A program made the translations under genes and the position numbers. A stretch of DNA of 64,000 nucleotides from Bacteroidota bacterium (GTDB lineage Bacteria > Bacteroidota > Bacteroidia > B-17B0 > Aurantibacillaceae), in NCBI GenBank assembly GCA_030684395.1, contig JAUXTT010000042.1, forward strand, positions 1-64,000, given 5' to 3'. Shown one piece after another: positions 46,411 to 56,050 of the stretch. Position 1 is the stretch's first letter, and the number at the start of each line of letters is the position of its first letter. A model generated the notes under the pieces. The model did no database searches, was not told the DNA's origin, and worked only from the letters and a program-made list of their open reading frames with translations.

Positions 46411-49400
46411 ATGAAGAAGTTTTGCATAGTAGTTTTTTTGTTCTTATTTTTTATTCAGTCACGCACTTATTCGCAAACGCTGATAATGAATGAAGTATCG
46501 AATGGAGTATCTGGCTCTCAGGAATACGTTGAATTTGTTGTTGTAAGCAATGCAGTCACATATGATTGTAATTCACCTATTCCTCCTTGCATTGATATTC
46601 GCGGCTGGATTTTTGACGACAATAGTGGTTTGCATGGAACAAGTGGTATTGCGGCTGGAGCCATACGTTTTTCTTTCGACCCAATGTGGTCATGCGTTCC
46701 ATTAGGAACAATAATAGTTATTTACAACGATGCAGATCCAAATACTTCTTTACCTACAAACGACCTTTTACTCTCTGATGGCAATTGTCAGATTATTGCC
46801 CCAATTAGCAACACTAGTTTATTTGAAGTAAACGCTACAACACCGGCAGCTTCTTCTTGCTCTTATCCCGCCACCGGATGGACCGCAGGTGGCAACTGGA
46901 CAAACACAGCTTTAGCTAACACTTCCGATTGCGCCCGTATTGTAAATTTAGCAGGATGTGAAGTGTTTTCGGTTTGTTATGGTTCTACTGATAATCAAAA
47001 TACAATTATTTATTTTTCTGGTTCCGGATCCGGAACAACCTATTATTTTAATAACGGTGATCCCTTTACTCAATCAAATTGGGCATCCGGAAGCGCAGCC
47101 AGTTCTCAAACTCCAGGGCTTGCTAACAATGCCGCCAATGCCGCTTATATAGCCCAGTTTAATAATGGTTGCACACCAATAACTCCTATATTGGTAACGG
47201 CATCGTCAACTAATGCAGGTTGCACATGTAATGGTACAGCCACGGCAACAGCTTCTGGATCAGTAGCCGGGTATACCTACTCATGGTACGATGCAGGTTA
47301 TAATGCTATCGGGCAAAATACTGCGGCCGCAACAGGGCTGTGTGCAGGGGTTTATAACGTGATTGCAACATCGTTTATAGGTTGCCCGGATACAGCGCAG
47401 GTTACTATAACCTCTTTAGGAACAACCACTGTATCTGTTAATTCTGTTACTATCTGCAATGGTTCCTCCGCAACTTTAACTGCCACTCCGTCTACCGGTG
47501 GTGGCACCTACTCTTGGTCTCCCGGAGGAGCAACAACAAATACCATCAGTGTGAATCCCGCATCTACTGCTAATTATACAGTTACCTATACATTGGGTGG
47601 TTGTTCTACAAGCGCTATCTCAATTGTAACGGTAAATAATCTTCCGGTTGTTACGGTAAACTCTCCTGCAATTTGCACAGGAGCAAGTGCTACATTAACT
47701 GCAGCGGGTGCTTCAACTTACAGTTGGAATACGGGTTCTACAAGCAACCCATTGACTGTTACCCCTGCTTCAACTACTTCCTATACAGTTACCGGAACGG
47801 ATGCAAACGGATGCGCAAATACTGCTACTTCAACAATTACGGTGAATCCCTTACCCGTTGTTACTGTTAATTCGGCAACAATATGCGTCGGTGTGAGCAC
47901 AACTTTAACCGCAACGGGTGCAACAAGTTATTCATGGAATACAGGGTCAACAAGTAATCCTTTAATAGATAACCCGGTTGCTTCAACAAATTATACAGTT
48001 GCCGGAACCGATGCAAATGGTTGTGTAAATACTGCTACTTCTACTATAACGGTTAATCCACTGCCGGTTGTTACTGTTAATTCAGCAACAATATGCGCCG
48101 GGGCTAATGCAACTTTAACCGCTGCGGGCGCAACAAGTTATTCATGGAATACAGGGTCAACAAGTAATTCTTTAATAGATAACCCGGTTGCTTCAACAAA
48201 TTATACAGTTACCGGAACTGATGCAAATGGATGTGTGAATACTGCTATCTCAACCGTAACTGTAAATAATCTTCCTGTTGTTACTGTTAATTCGGCAACA
48301 ATATGCGTTGGTGCGAATGCAACTTTAACCGCAGCAGGAGCAACAAGTTATTCATGGAATACCGGATCAACAAGTAATCCTTTAACTGAAACTCCTGTTT
48401 CTACAACAAACTATACTGTAACAGGAACGGATGTAAATGGTTGTGTGAACACTGCAACTTCTATTATTACTGTTAATTCGTTACCGAATGTAACTGTTAA
48501 CTCTCCTACTATTTGCACAAGTACAAGTGGAACACTTGTTGCAACGGGCGCTACCAACTATTTATGGAGTACAGGATCTACCAGCAACCCTTTAACTGTT
48601 AGTCCTGTCTCTACAACAAATTACACTGTTACAGGAACTGATGCAAATGGTTGTGTGAACACTGCAACTTCTACTGTTACCGTCAGCTCATCTTTAGCAA
48701 TAGTAATAAATTCTCCTTCAGTTTGTATAGGTCAAATCGCAACGCTCAATGCAAGCGGTGCTTCCGCTTACACCTGGAGTGACGGAAGTACAGGTGCTAC
48801 AATTTTCATAAACCCTGCTACAACAACTTCTTACACTGTAACGGGAACTGATGGAGCGTGTAATGGAACTGGCACTGCAACTGTTACGGTTAATCCGTTG
48901 CCGGTTGTTACGGTCAACTCTCCTGCAATATGTGAAGGCACAAGCGCAACACTAACTGCAGCGGGGGCTATAAGTTACTCCTGGAATACCGGATCTATAA
49001 GCAATCCTTTGACTGATGCTCCGGTTTCTACAACAAATTATACTGTGACCGGAACGGATGCAAACGGATGTGTAAATACGGCAACTTCAATTATTACTGT
49101 AAATGCCTTACCGGTTATTGCGGTTAATTCAGAAACCATATGTTTAGGAACGAGTGCTACTTTAACAGCAACAGGCGCAACAAGTTATTTATGGAATGGC
49201 GGATCAACAAGCAATCTTTTGACCGATGCTCCGGCTTCTACAACAAATTATACCGTTACTGGAACTGACGCAAACGGGTGCGTAAATATTGTCACTTCAA
49301 CTATTACTGTAAATGATTTACCGAACATCACTGTTAATTCTGAAACCGTGTGTAGCGGAGTAAGTGTAACATTAACGGCCAACGGTGCTCCCGACTATTT

Positions 49401-51588
49401 ATGGCATACAGGTGCTACAGGAAATACACTTACAGATGCACCTGCAAGTACAACAACATATACAGTTGCCGGAACCGATGCTAATGGCTGCGTAAATACA
49501 GCTACCGCAACCATTACTGTAAATGCGCTTCCGGTTATATCGGTTAGTTCCCAAACAATATGTAGTGGTCAAACAGTATCATTAACTGCATCCGGTGGAT
49601 TGGGATACATTTGGGATACAGGTGAAACCAATAATTTAATTAATGTCTCTCCGGGCGTAACAACTATTTATACGGTTACAGGTGTTAATGCGAACTGCTC
49701 ATCGTCAGCAACAGCAACGGTAACAGTAATTCCTGCTCCGACAGTAATAGTAAATTCAACAGCTATTTGTTTAGGACAACAGGCAACGCTTACTGCAAAT
49801 GGTGCTACCGGTTATTTATGGAGTACCTCTGAAACCACTACTTCAATTTCGGTTTCCCCATCTTCAACTACAAGTTATACCGTAGTAGGTACCGACGCTG
49901 GTTGCTCGACATCATCTGTAGGTACAATAACAGTAAATCCATTGCCTGCTATCAATATAGTACCGCAAACAATTTGTGAAGGACAGCCTGCTACTTTAAA
50001 CGCAAACGGAGCAGCTACTTATATTTGGGATGATGGGAGCACAACACCATCAATAAATGTTACCCCTTTAGCAACTACCTCTTACACGGTAACAGGTACA
50101 GATGCCAACGGGTGCATAAATACAACCACTACCAGTGTTACGGTAAATCCACTACCTGTTATTAGCATTAATGCTAATCCTTCAATAATATGTGAGGGCG
50201 AAACTACTTCTCTTTCTGCGACCGGGGCAACAAGTTACATTTGGAATACAACAGAAAGTATTCCTGGAATTATTGTTAGCCCTGCTACAACTACTTCTTA
50301 TTCGGTTGTAGGAACAAGTAACGGATGTTCTTCATCTGCAACTATAACGATTACCGTAACTCCGCTTCCGGCAGTGATAGTAAACTCTCCGGTTATTTGC
50401 ACGGGTCAATCTGCTACATTAACTGCAAGCGGAGCAACAAGTTATGTATGGGATTCCGGTTCAAGCAGCACTTTCATAACCGAAAGCCCAATATCAACAA
50501 CAAGTTATACTGTAACCGGAACAACCAATGGGTGCTCCCAATCCGCTATAAGTATTGTTACTGTTAATAGTTTACCTGTTATAACAGTTGCCTCTGATAC
50601 AATCTGTAGCGGGCAGTCTGCAACCATTATTGCCAGTGGAGCTGATAGCTATTTATGGAACACTGGCTCCATTTCTCCCTCAATAACCATAAATCCAACA
50701 AGCAATACAACATATACTGTAACAGGAACATTAAATGGTTGCGTTAATATTGCCCTTTGCCCTGTGGTTGTAAATCCGGTTCCCAATGTAACATTCAACT
50801 CGGATATTAAACAGGGGTGTGCTCCTGTGTGTGTTAAATTTACTGATATTACCAGCATACCAAGTGGTACTGTGGTGGGTTGGAACTGGAATTTTGGAAA
50901 TCATGCACCCGGAGCAACCATTCACAATCCTTCCAATTGTTTTAATGATCCCGGAATTTATGATGTTAGCCTTACCGTTACATCTGATAAGGGTTGCGTT
51001 AAAACATATAATTACGATAATATGATTACTGTATTTTCTCTTCCTGAAGCTGATTTTTTAACGGAAGCTACAGATGGAGAAATGCTTGTGCCAAACGTCC
51101 AGTTCATAAACCAATCTTTGAATGCCACAACTTATACCTGGAACTTTGGAGATAGTACTTCACTGCCTGCAAATAATGCATCAACATTATTAAACCCGAA
51201 TCATGTATATGATCTGGCCGGTACTTATACTATTACCCTTATTGCCAAAAACAATAATGGTTGTATAGATATAATAGAAAAACCTTTGGTGGTGAATGAC
51301 ATCTATACATTTTATGCCCCAAATGCTTTTAGTCCAAATAGTGATAATACAAATGAAACATTTTTACCACTTGGAACAGGTTGGAATAAAAAAACCTTTA
51401 AAATGAACATTTTTGATAGATGGGGAAACATGATATTTACCACAGATGACCCGGATAAAGGTTGGGATGGAAAAGCCAATAACGGCAACGATATTGCCCA
51501 AATAGATACTTATGTTTGGAAAGTAAATTTATCAGATATTTTTGGGCAAAAGCATTCATACTACGGACGCATTTCTATTATTAAATAA
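46411..51588 (+). CDS. T9SS type B giant surface protein with sixteen Ig-like repeats
   Basis: A 1725-residue protein. Signal peptide MKKFCIVVFLFLFFIQSRTYSQ; a lamin-tail-like domain (about 25-255, LIMNEVSNGVSGSQEYVEFVVV in part, with paired cysteines); a transition Ig unit; sixteen repeats of about 70 residues (338-1459), each of the form V-NS--IC-G--ATL-A-GA--Y-W-TGS followed by TTNYTVTGTDANGC; two PKD domains (about 1460-1630, WNWNFGNH and YTWNFGDS); and a gliding-motility-associated type B sorting domain (FYAPNAFSPNSDNTNE, FDRWGNMIFTT, DTYVWKV, ending GRISIIK). Likely a long adhesive stalk displayed by T9SS, as SprB is. Own promoter. Confidence 0.9.
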   Translation: MKKFCIVVFLFLFFIQSRTYSQTLIMNEVSNGVSGSQEYVEFVVVSNAVTYDCNSPIPPCIDIRGWIFDDNSGLHGTSGIAAGAIRFSFDPMWSCVPLGTIIVIYNDADPNTSLPTNDLLLSDGNCQIIAPISNTSLFEVNATTPAASSCSYPATGWTAGGNWTNTALANTSDCARIVNLAGCEVFSVCYGSTDNQNTIIYFSGSGSGTTYYFNNGDPFTQSNWASGSAASSQTPGLANNAANAAYIAQFNNGCTPITPILVTASSTNAGCTCNGTATATASGSVAGYTYSWYDAGYNAIGQNTAAATGLCAGVYNVIATSFIGCPDTAQVTITSLGTTTVSVNSVTICNGSSATLTATPSTGGGTYSWSPGGATTNTISVNPASTANYTVTYTLGGCSTSAISIVTVNNLPVVTVNSPAICTGASATLTAAGASTYSWNTGSTSNPLTVTPASTTSYTVTGTDANGCANTATSTITVNPLPVVTVNSATICVGVSTTLTATGATSYSWNTGSTSNPLIDNPVASTNYTVAGTDANGCVNTATSTITVNPLPVVTVNSATICAGANATLTAAGATSYSWNTGSTSNSLIDNPVASTNYTVTGTDANGCVNTAISTVTVNNLPVVTVNSATICVGANATLTAAGATSYSWNTGSTSNPLTETPVSTTNYTVTGTDVNGCVNTATSIITVNSLPNVTVNSPTICTSTSGTLVATGATNYLWSTGSTSNPLTVSPVSTTNYTVTGTDANGCVNTATSTVTVSSSLAIVINSPSVCIGQIATLNASGASAYTWSDGSTGATIFINPATTTSYTVTGTDGACNGTGTATVTVNPLPVVTVNSPAICEGTSATLTAAGAISYSWNTGSISNPLTDAPVSTTNYTVTGTDANGCVNTATSIITVNALPVIAVNSETICLGTSATLTATGATSYLWNGGSTSNLLTDAPASTTNYTVTGTDANGCVNIVTSTITVNDLPNITVNSETVCSGVSVTLTANGAPDYLWHTGATGNTLTDAPASTTTYTVAGTDANGCVNTATATITVNALPVISVSSQTICSGQTVSLTASGGLGYIWDTGETNNLINVSPGVTTIYTVTGVNANCSSSATATVTVIPAPTVIVNSTAICLGQQATLTANGATGYLWSTSETTTSISVSPSSTTSYTVVGTDAGCSTSSVGTITVNPLPAINIVPQTICEGQPATLNANGAATYIWDDGSTTPSINVTPLATTSYTVTGTDANGCINTTTTSVTVNPLPVISINANPSIICEGETTSLSATGATSYIWNTTESIPGIIVSPATTTSYSVVGTSNGCSSSATITITVTPLPAVIVNSPVICTGQSATLTASGATSYVWDSGSSSTFITESPISTTSYTVTGTTNGCSQSAISIVTVNSLPVITVASDTICSGQSATIIASGADSYLWNTGSISPSITINPTSNTTYTVTGTLNGCVNIALCPVVVNPVPNVTFNSDIKQGCAPVCVKFTDITSIPSGTVVGWNWNFGNHAPGATIHNPSNCFNDPGIYDVSLTVTSDKGCVKTYNYDNMITVFSLPEADFLTEATDGEMLVPNVQFINQSLNATTYTWNFGDSTSLPANNASTLLNPNHVYDLAGTYTITLIAKNNNGCIDIIEKPLVVNDIYTFYAPNAFSPNSDNTNETFLPLGTGWNKKTFKMNIFDRWGNMIFTTDDPDKGWDGKANNGNDIAQIDTYVWKVNLSDIFGQKHSYYGRISIIK
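47424..50787 (+). repeat. Sixteen tandem 210-bp coding repeats
   Basis: Units of about 210 bases encode the 70-residue Ig-like repeats. The most alike are units 3 to 5: the 80 bases at 47921-48000 and 48131-48210 differ at a single position, and a third related block starts at 48341, exactly 210 bases further on. Later units are more diverged. Confidence 0.92.
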
Positions 51589-51641
51589 TTACTATTTCTT
51601 TAAAGCCATTCTTTATTTGAAATCTATATAAAACAACCTTT

Positions 51642-52055
51642 ATGATACAAGGGGAAATAACCTGGTTTGAAATCCCTGTAAGCGATTTAGACAGAGCCAT
51701 GAAATTTTATTCGAATGTTCTATCCATTAAAATGGAAAAGACCATATTTATTGACAAAGAATATGCGATTTTCAACAAGGACAAAGGCTCGCTGAAAGGA
51801 GTTTTAGCATTAAAGGAAAATCATCAACCATGTCACGGAATTGTATTGTTTTTTTATACTGTAGACCTAAGTGAAAGTATGAAGGCAGTGGAAGTTTCTG
51901 GTGGAAAAATTATTATAAGCAAAACATTATTAAAGAAAAAAGCTTCAGGTGGAGCCATGACCATCAGCAACAATCTGATAGATGGAAATATTGGGTACTA
52001 CGCAGAAATTATTGATAGCGAAGGAAATCAAATATGTCTTTATTCAAATAGTTAA
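51642..52055 (+). CDS. VOC (glyoxalase/bleomycin-resistance) family protein
   Basis: A 137-residue vicinal-oxygen-chelate protein made of two beta-alpha-beta-beta-beta modules. ITWFEIPVSDLDRAMKFYSNVLSIKM is the first module start with its N-terminal metal position, and GYYAEIIDSEGNQICLYSN is the end of the second, carrying the Glu ligand. The substrate is not predictable. It lies alone; the next gene downstream runs the other way. Confidence 0.87.
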   Translation: MIQGEITWFEIPVSDLDRAMKFYSNVLSIKMEKTIFIDKEYAIFNKDKGSLKGVLALKENHQPCHGIVLFFYTVDLSESMKAVEVSGGKIIISKTLLKKKASGGAMTISNNLIDGNIGYYAEIIDSEGNQICLYSNS

Positions 52056-52108
52056 TATAGATAATTGCTCCGAAGAATGGCCATTAATCAATTTGTTTCA
52101 GGGTAAAT

Positions 52109-52136
52109 CCCCGCCTGAACGAATTCATTCGGGCAG
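52109..52136. repeat. CCCCGCCTGAACG-type palindrome
   Basis: CCTGAACGAA and TTCATTCGGG are near-complementary halves around a GAATTC centre. Same family as 4882-4927 and 59880-59903; it lies between the stops of the VOC gene and ftsX. Confidence 0.6.
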
Positions 52137-52160
52137 TTGTGTTCTATCTGATGAGGACCT

Positions 52161-53030
52161 TTAGAAGTAAAGATCTTCTGCTTTTAATCGTAAATACTTT
52201 CTTACTGAAAGTGCCGAACTTAATCCCGAAATAATAATACCGGTAAGAATAATGATCCCAAACAATATCAATAACCAATTCTCATCCTGCACAACCAACA
52301 ATTCGGGTATATAACGCGTAACCACATAAATAAAAGCTGCTAACATTCCCATTGCCAACACAGCAGAAATAACACCGTTACGAATTCCTTTTAATATAAA
52401 TGGTTTACGAATAAATCCTTGTGTTGCTCCCACCAAATACATAGTATGAATCAAAAAACGCTTAGAGTAAATAGATAAACGAATGGTATTATTGATTAAA
52501 CCCACCGAAACAACCACAAGCAATCCTGAGAAGAACAAAACGATCAAGCCAATTTTTTTTGCATTATCATTTACATTATCTATCAATACTTTCTGATAAA
52601 CAACTTCCCGAACAATTCTGTTAGTTGTAATTTCTTTTTCAATCCACGCCACGCTGTCGGGGTTTGCATACTCCGATTTCAAATTTACATTTATAGAAAC
52701 CGGAAGTGGATTGTAACCTAAAAAAGCAACGAAGTCATCACCTGTCTCTTTTTTCATTTCTTCTGCCGCTTCTTCTTTCGATTTGTAAACAGCACTCTTA
52801 ACGTAAATAGCTGCATCCATATCTTTACGCAACTTCTCAATATCCGATTCGTTTGCGGTTTCCTTTAAGTAGATCTGAAAACCAATATTCTCTTTTAAGT
52901 AACCGGTAAGTTTTTTTGTGTTGATCAAGAACCATCCACCCAAAGCCAGCATAAACAATACCAAAGATAAACTTACAATTACTGTTGCAGAAGAAGTTTT
53001 TAATTTACTGATGGTGCTTTTGTTTGCCAC
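52161..53030 (-). CDS. ftsX: Cell division permease-like protein FtsX
   Basis: A 289-residue membrane partner of FtsE, which together activates peptidoglycan hydrolases at the division septum. Topology fits FtsX: an N-terminal helix (about 15-37), a periplasmic extracellular loop (about 40-165) with NIGFQIYLKETANESDIEKL and FLGYNPLPVSINVNL, then three more helices (about 165-190, 215-240, 260-280) with the FtsX signature region NTIRLSIYSKRFLIHTMYLVGATQGFIRKPF in part. ftsE is not in the window, as is usual in Bacteroidota. Identity is strong. Confidence 0.93.
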   Translation of the reverse strand: MANKSTISKLKTSSATVIVSLSLVLFMLALGGWFLINTKKLTGYLKENIGFQIYLKETANESDIEKLRKDMDAAIYVKSAVYKSKEEAAEEMKKETGDDFVAFLGYNPLPVSINVNLKSEYANPDSVAWIEKEITTNRIVREVVYQKVLIDNVNDNAKKIGLIVLFFSGLLVVVSVGLINNTIRLSIYSKRFLIHTMYLVGATQGFIRKPFILKGIRNGVISAVLAMGMLAAFIYVVTRYIPELLVVQDENWLLILFGIIILTGIIISGLSSALSVRKYLRLKAEDLYF

Positions 53031-53157
53031 GTTTACTGGTTTTACAATTTAGCACTAAAGTAAAGAAAGCTCATGTCTCTATTTTAGGTTAAAGGAGAAT
53101 GTAATTAACATCTACTTGTTAAGAGCAATTTTTATTTATACAAATAAGTATAGCGAA

Positions 53158-53769
53158 CTAAATTGTGCTAAATTTTTTTGAATATTTTTGAAGCGTACCC
53201 GAGGTGATATTCGTTTCCTGATCAACATAAGCAACAAATTTAAACAGGTAATAATTTAAAATCACCCTTTCAGAGGCTTGGTTACGCTCCCCATTAAAAA
53301 CAATACCTGCAATAGGAATGTTCCGGTACTTTAAAGCATCAATGGAAAGTAAAGTATGATTAATACTTCCCAAATAATGTTTCACCACCAAAATAACTTC
53401 CGCATTAAATTCGCTTATAAGATCAATCACATGATTAACAGAATTCAATGGAACCATTAAACCTCCTGCTCCTTCTATCACCAAAATGTTTTGAGTTGAA
53501 GGTATTTTCATTGAATTGATACTAATTTCAATACCTTCTAAAGCTGATGCTGCATGAGGAGAAATTGGCTCTTTCAGCAAATAAACTTCCGGATGAAAAA
53601 CGGATTCTTTAGATGTAACCATGTGCTTTACAAAGGAAGTATCCGTGTTATCTAAACTTCCACATTGAACAGGCTTCCAATAATCAGCTTTAAGACACTC
53701 CACAAAAATGGCTGACACAAAGGTTTTTCCAACGTCGGTTCCAATACCTGTTATAAAGAGTTTTCTCAT
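53158..53769 (-). CDS. bioD: Dethiobiotin synthetase
   Basis: Closes the ureido ring of dethiobiotin from 7,8-diaminopelargonate, CO2 and ATP in biotin synthesis. 203 residues, ATPase fold: P-loop FITGIGTDVGKTF (residues 5-17), YWKPVQCG with the catalytic lysine, EPISPHAAS, and VIEGAGGLMVPL. The rest of the bio operon is absent from the window. A TACCTTTG promoter box lies only 5 bases before the ATG, implying a leaderless or near-leaderless mRNA. Confidence 0.95.
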   Translation of the reverse strand: MRKLFITGIGTDVGKTFVSAIFVECLKADYWKPVQCGSLDNTDTSFVKHMVTSKESVFHPEVYLLKEPISPHAASALEGIEISINSMKIPSTQNILVIEGAGGLMVPLNSVNHVIDLISEFNAEVILVVKHYLGSINHTLLSIDALKYRNIPIAGIVFNGERNQASERVILNYYLFKFVAYVDQETNITSGTLQKYSKKFSTI

Positions 53770-53774
53770 TATAG

Positions 53775-53782
53775 CAAAGGTA
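53775..53782 (-). promoter_or_regulatory. -7 promoter element of bioD
   Basis: Reads TACCTTTG on the minus strand, an exact consensus match, with a TTG about 22 bases further upstream. Its end is only five bases from the start codon. Confidence 0.6.
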
Positions 53783-53811
53783 AGTATAATACCTTTTCAG
53801 TTTTCAATTAT

Positions 53812-53871
53812 CACTTTTCAATGCTCAATTCCGACCTGCTCTATTGAAAAGTGTCCCGATAGCTATCGGGG
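53812..53871. repeat. CACTTTTCAAT inverted repeat plus CCCGATAGCTATCGGG palindrome
   Basis: CACTTTTCAAT (53812-53822) and ATTGAAAAGTG (53843-53853) are perfect 11-bp arms; directly next to the right arm is the perfect 16-base palindrome CCCGATAGCTATCGGG (53855-53870). It lies between bioD and the dioxygenase gene. Confidence 0.8.
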
Positions 53872-53897
53872 CGAACAGATAACATTGAAAATGTTTG

Positions 53898-54782
53898 TTA
53901 GCCTATCTTTACAGAGGTCATCGTAAGAGAGCCCATCAAAGCCTTGTCATTAAATAAACTTACGGCTTCATCTTTTTCTTGTAACGCAAGTGTATAAATC
54001 AATGGAAGATAATGCTCCGGTGTTGGAATTGAAAGATCAAAAGCTTTTCCTTGTTTTTTGAAATTTATTAATTCCAGATGGTTGTTGTCTAAAATAAATT
54101 TATTCATTTTAGCCCTTGCTTCTAATGCCCAATCGTAACCATAATCAGGCTCATTTATTTTATCCCATGCTACCATACCTAAATTGTGTACCATATTACC
54201 GCTACCAATTATGAGTACGCCTTTGCTTCTAAGGGATCTCAACTCTTTGGCAAGATCATAGTGATATCGTGCATCTTTTGTATAATCAATACTTAATTGT
54301 AAAACCGGAACATCGGCGGCAGGATATAAATGTTTTAAGATACTCCATGCACCATGATCGAGTCCCCATTTTTCATCTAATCCAACAGTAGTAGAAGTAA
54401 CAGTGTTTTTTGTTGTTTTTGCAAAGGCAGGGCTTCCGGGAGCAGGATACTGAACATCGAACAAAGCTTGAGGAAATCCACCAAAATCGTGAATAGTTTG
54501 CGGTTTGTCCATTGCTGTTACAAAAGTTCCTTTGGTTTCCCAGTGAGCGGAGATACAAAGAATAGCTTTGGGCTTAATTAACTCTTTACCCAATTTTTGC
54601 CAGGTTTTGGAGAACTCATTCAGTTCAATAGCATTCATCGGGCTACCATGTCCCATAAAAAGAACGGGCATTTTTTCGGAGATAGTTTCCAATTCGGAAA
54701 GCTTATCTAGTTCGGGTAAGTTCATAATTGCACCTGCAAATGGGAAGAGCGCCGCTGCTTTTAAAAATTCCTTGCGATTCAT
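53898..54782 (-). CDS. DODA-type class III extradiol dioxygenase (YgiD-like)
   Basis: A 294-residue non-haem dioxygenase related to 4,5-DOPA dioxygenase. Metal ligands are visible: VLFMGHGSPMNAIE (first His), CISAHWETKG (second His) and LDHGAWSILKHLYP. The family ends with EHYLPL, present here as PTPEHYLPLIYTL. The first 22 residues (MNRKEFLKAAALFPFAGAIM) look like a signal peptide or lipoprotein-free export signal, unusual for YgiD, which is cytoplasmic. True substrate unknown. A TAAATTTG promoter box sits 27 bases upstream. Confidence 0.88.
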   Translation of the reverse strand: MNRKEFLKAAALFPFAGAIMNLPELDKLSELETISEKMPVLFMGHGSPMNAIELNEFSKTWQKLGKELIKPKAILCISAHWETKGTFVTAMDKPQTIHDFGGFPQALFDVQYPAPGSPAFAKTTKNTVTSTTVGLDEKWGLDHGAWSILKHLYPAADVPVLQLSIDYTKDARYHYDLAKELRSLRSKGVLIIGSGNMVHNLGMVAWDKINEPDYGYDWALEARAKMNKFILDNNHLELINFKKQGKAFDLSIPTPEHYLPLIYTLALQEKDEAVSLFNDKALMGSLTMTSVKIG

Positions 54783-54809
54783 TTATAAATTGCTCTTGGG
54801 TTATAAGAA

Positions 54810-54817
54810 CAAATTTA
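54810..54817 (-). promoter_or_regulatory. -7 promoter element of the dioxygenase gene
   Basis: Reads TAAATTTG on the minus strand, an exact TAnnTTTG match, 27 bases before the ATG. Confidence 0.55.
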
Positions 54818-54904
54818 AGCAATAGCAATGCAGCAAGAAAGGAGATTATGAAATAATAACTTTACAAGTGTAACAGATACAAAAGGAAATACTCACGAAT
54901 GCAT

Positions 54905-55015
54905 TAACCACAAAGAACACTAAGTATGCACTAAGTTCGCAAAGAAATACAATCAAACTCTGTGTTCTTTGTGATCCCGATAGCTATCAGGACTTTGCGG
55001 CCTTTGTGGTTAAAT
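54905..55015. repeat. Second composite AACCACAAAG element with nested CCCGATAGCTATC
   Basis: TTAACCACAAAG and AAGTTCGCAAAG on the left, CTCTGTGTTCTTTGTG in the middle, then CCCGATAGCTATCAGG (54976-54991) and GACTTTGCGG, CTTTGTGGTTAAAT on the right: the same order of parts as 7398-7516. It ends at the stop codon of the reductase gene. Confidence 0.75.
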
Positions 55016-55016
55016 A

Positions 55017-56027
55017 CTAAAACTCATGCACCCCCTGAACAGTAGTGTATTTCATAGTATATTTAACTCCCGGGTTCATATATTTATAAGCACTGTGACT
55101 CATTAAAGCTGCTTCGTGAAAACCACAAAGGATTAGCTTTAATTTATTTGTGTAAGTGTTTATATCACCAATTGCATAAACACCCGGAATATTGGTACTA
55201 TAATCATCCGTGTTTACAACAATAGCACTCTTTTCTATATCAAATCCCCAATCTTCTAATGGGCCAAGTTTAGGGCTTAACCCAAACAAGGGAATCAGGT
55301 TATCTACTTCAAACGTGTTTTCTTCATTTGTTTTTGCATTCTTAACTGTAGCTGTTTCCAAATGCCCGTTACCATTAATATTCAAAATATTGGTGTTCAA
55401 TAAAAGGTTGATCTTCCCTTCTTCTGCTAACTTCATAACTTTACTAACAGAATCCGGTGCACCTCTGAACGACTCACTTCGGTGAACCAAAGTTAGTTTC
55501 TCTGCTATATCCGATAAATGAATGGCCCAGTCTAAGGCAGAATCACCTCCACCGGCAAGAATCAATTTCTTTCCACGGTATTTTTCAGGATCCAATACCA
55601 TGTAACTCACTCCCTTACCATTCTCAAATTGCTCCAATCCTTCAACTTCCGGTTTTCTTGGTTCAAAACATCCCAGTCCACCTGCTATACAAACTGCTTT
55701 TGCATGAATTTGAGTTCCCATGTTGGTGGTAAGCATAAAATCCCCTTCTCCACGTTTGTCAAGGGTTTCAACACGCTCTCCAAAAGTAAAGCTTGGGTGA
55801 AAAGGTTTTGCCTGTTCCAGTAAATTAGTAACCAAATCCTGTGCTAACACACTAGGAAACCCGGGAATATCGTAAATAGGTTTTTTAGGGTAGATCTCTG
55901 TTAATTGTCCGCCTGCTTGAGGTAGAAAATCAATCAAATGACAACGCATTTTTAATAATCCCGCTTCAAAAATGGCAAATAAACCAACCGGACCTGCACC
56001 AATAATAGCTATATCTGTAGTAATCAT
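55017..56027 (-). CDS. Ferredoxin-NADP+ reductase, thioredoxin-reductase-like type
   Basis: A 336-residue FAD and NAD(P) flavoprotein. FAD site: IAIIGAGPVGLFAIFEAG (residues 6-23) and the GGQLTEIYP loop; NADPH site: LILAGGGDSALDWAIHL with HRSESFRGAP for the 2'-phosphate; second FAD motif GVYAIGDINTY. The redox-active CxxC of thioredoxin reductase is absent, which marks it as FNR2-type. It is divergent from paaA over a 158-base gap, so the two may be regulated together; PaaE, the usual reductase of the epoxidase, is missing. That it replaces PaaE is only inference. Confidence 0.9.
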   Translation of the reverse strand: MITTDIAIIGAGPVGLFAIFEAGLLKMRCHLIDFLPQAGGQLTEIYPKKPIYDIPGFPSVLAQDLVTNLLEQAKPFHPSFTFGERVETLDKRGEGDFMLTTNMGTQIHAKAVCIAGGLGCFEPRKPEVEGLEQFENGKGVSYMVLDPEKYRGKKLILAGGGDSALDWAIHLSDIAEKLTLVHRSESFRGAPDSVSKVMKLAEEGKINLLLNTNILNINGNGHLETATVKNAKTNEENTFEVDNLIPLFGLSPKLGPLEDWGFDIEKSAIVVNTDDYSTNIPGVYAIGDINTYTNKLKLILCGFHEAALMSHSAYKYMNPGVKYTMKYTTVQGVHEF

Positions 56028-56050
56028 ATTTCCTTAGAATAAATCGGCTA

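Noticed and set aside
47424-50787. Regular 210-base spacing suggestive of a CRISPR or satellite array
   Set aside because: The units are in frame, translate into Ig-like repeats and have no constant repeat/variable spacer structure; they are coding repeats.
55017-56027. Thioredoxin reductase
   Set aside because: The fold matches but the redox CxxC motif is missing, which fits ferredoxin-NADP reductase instead.
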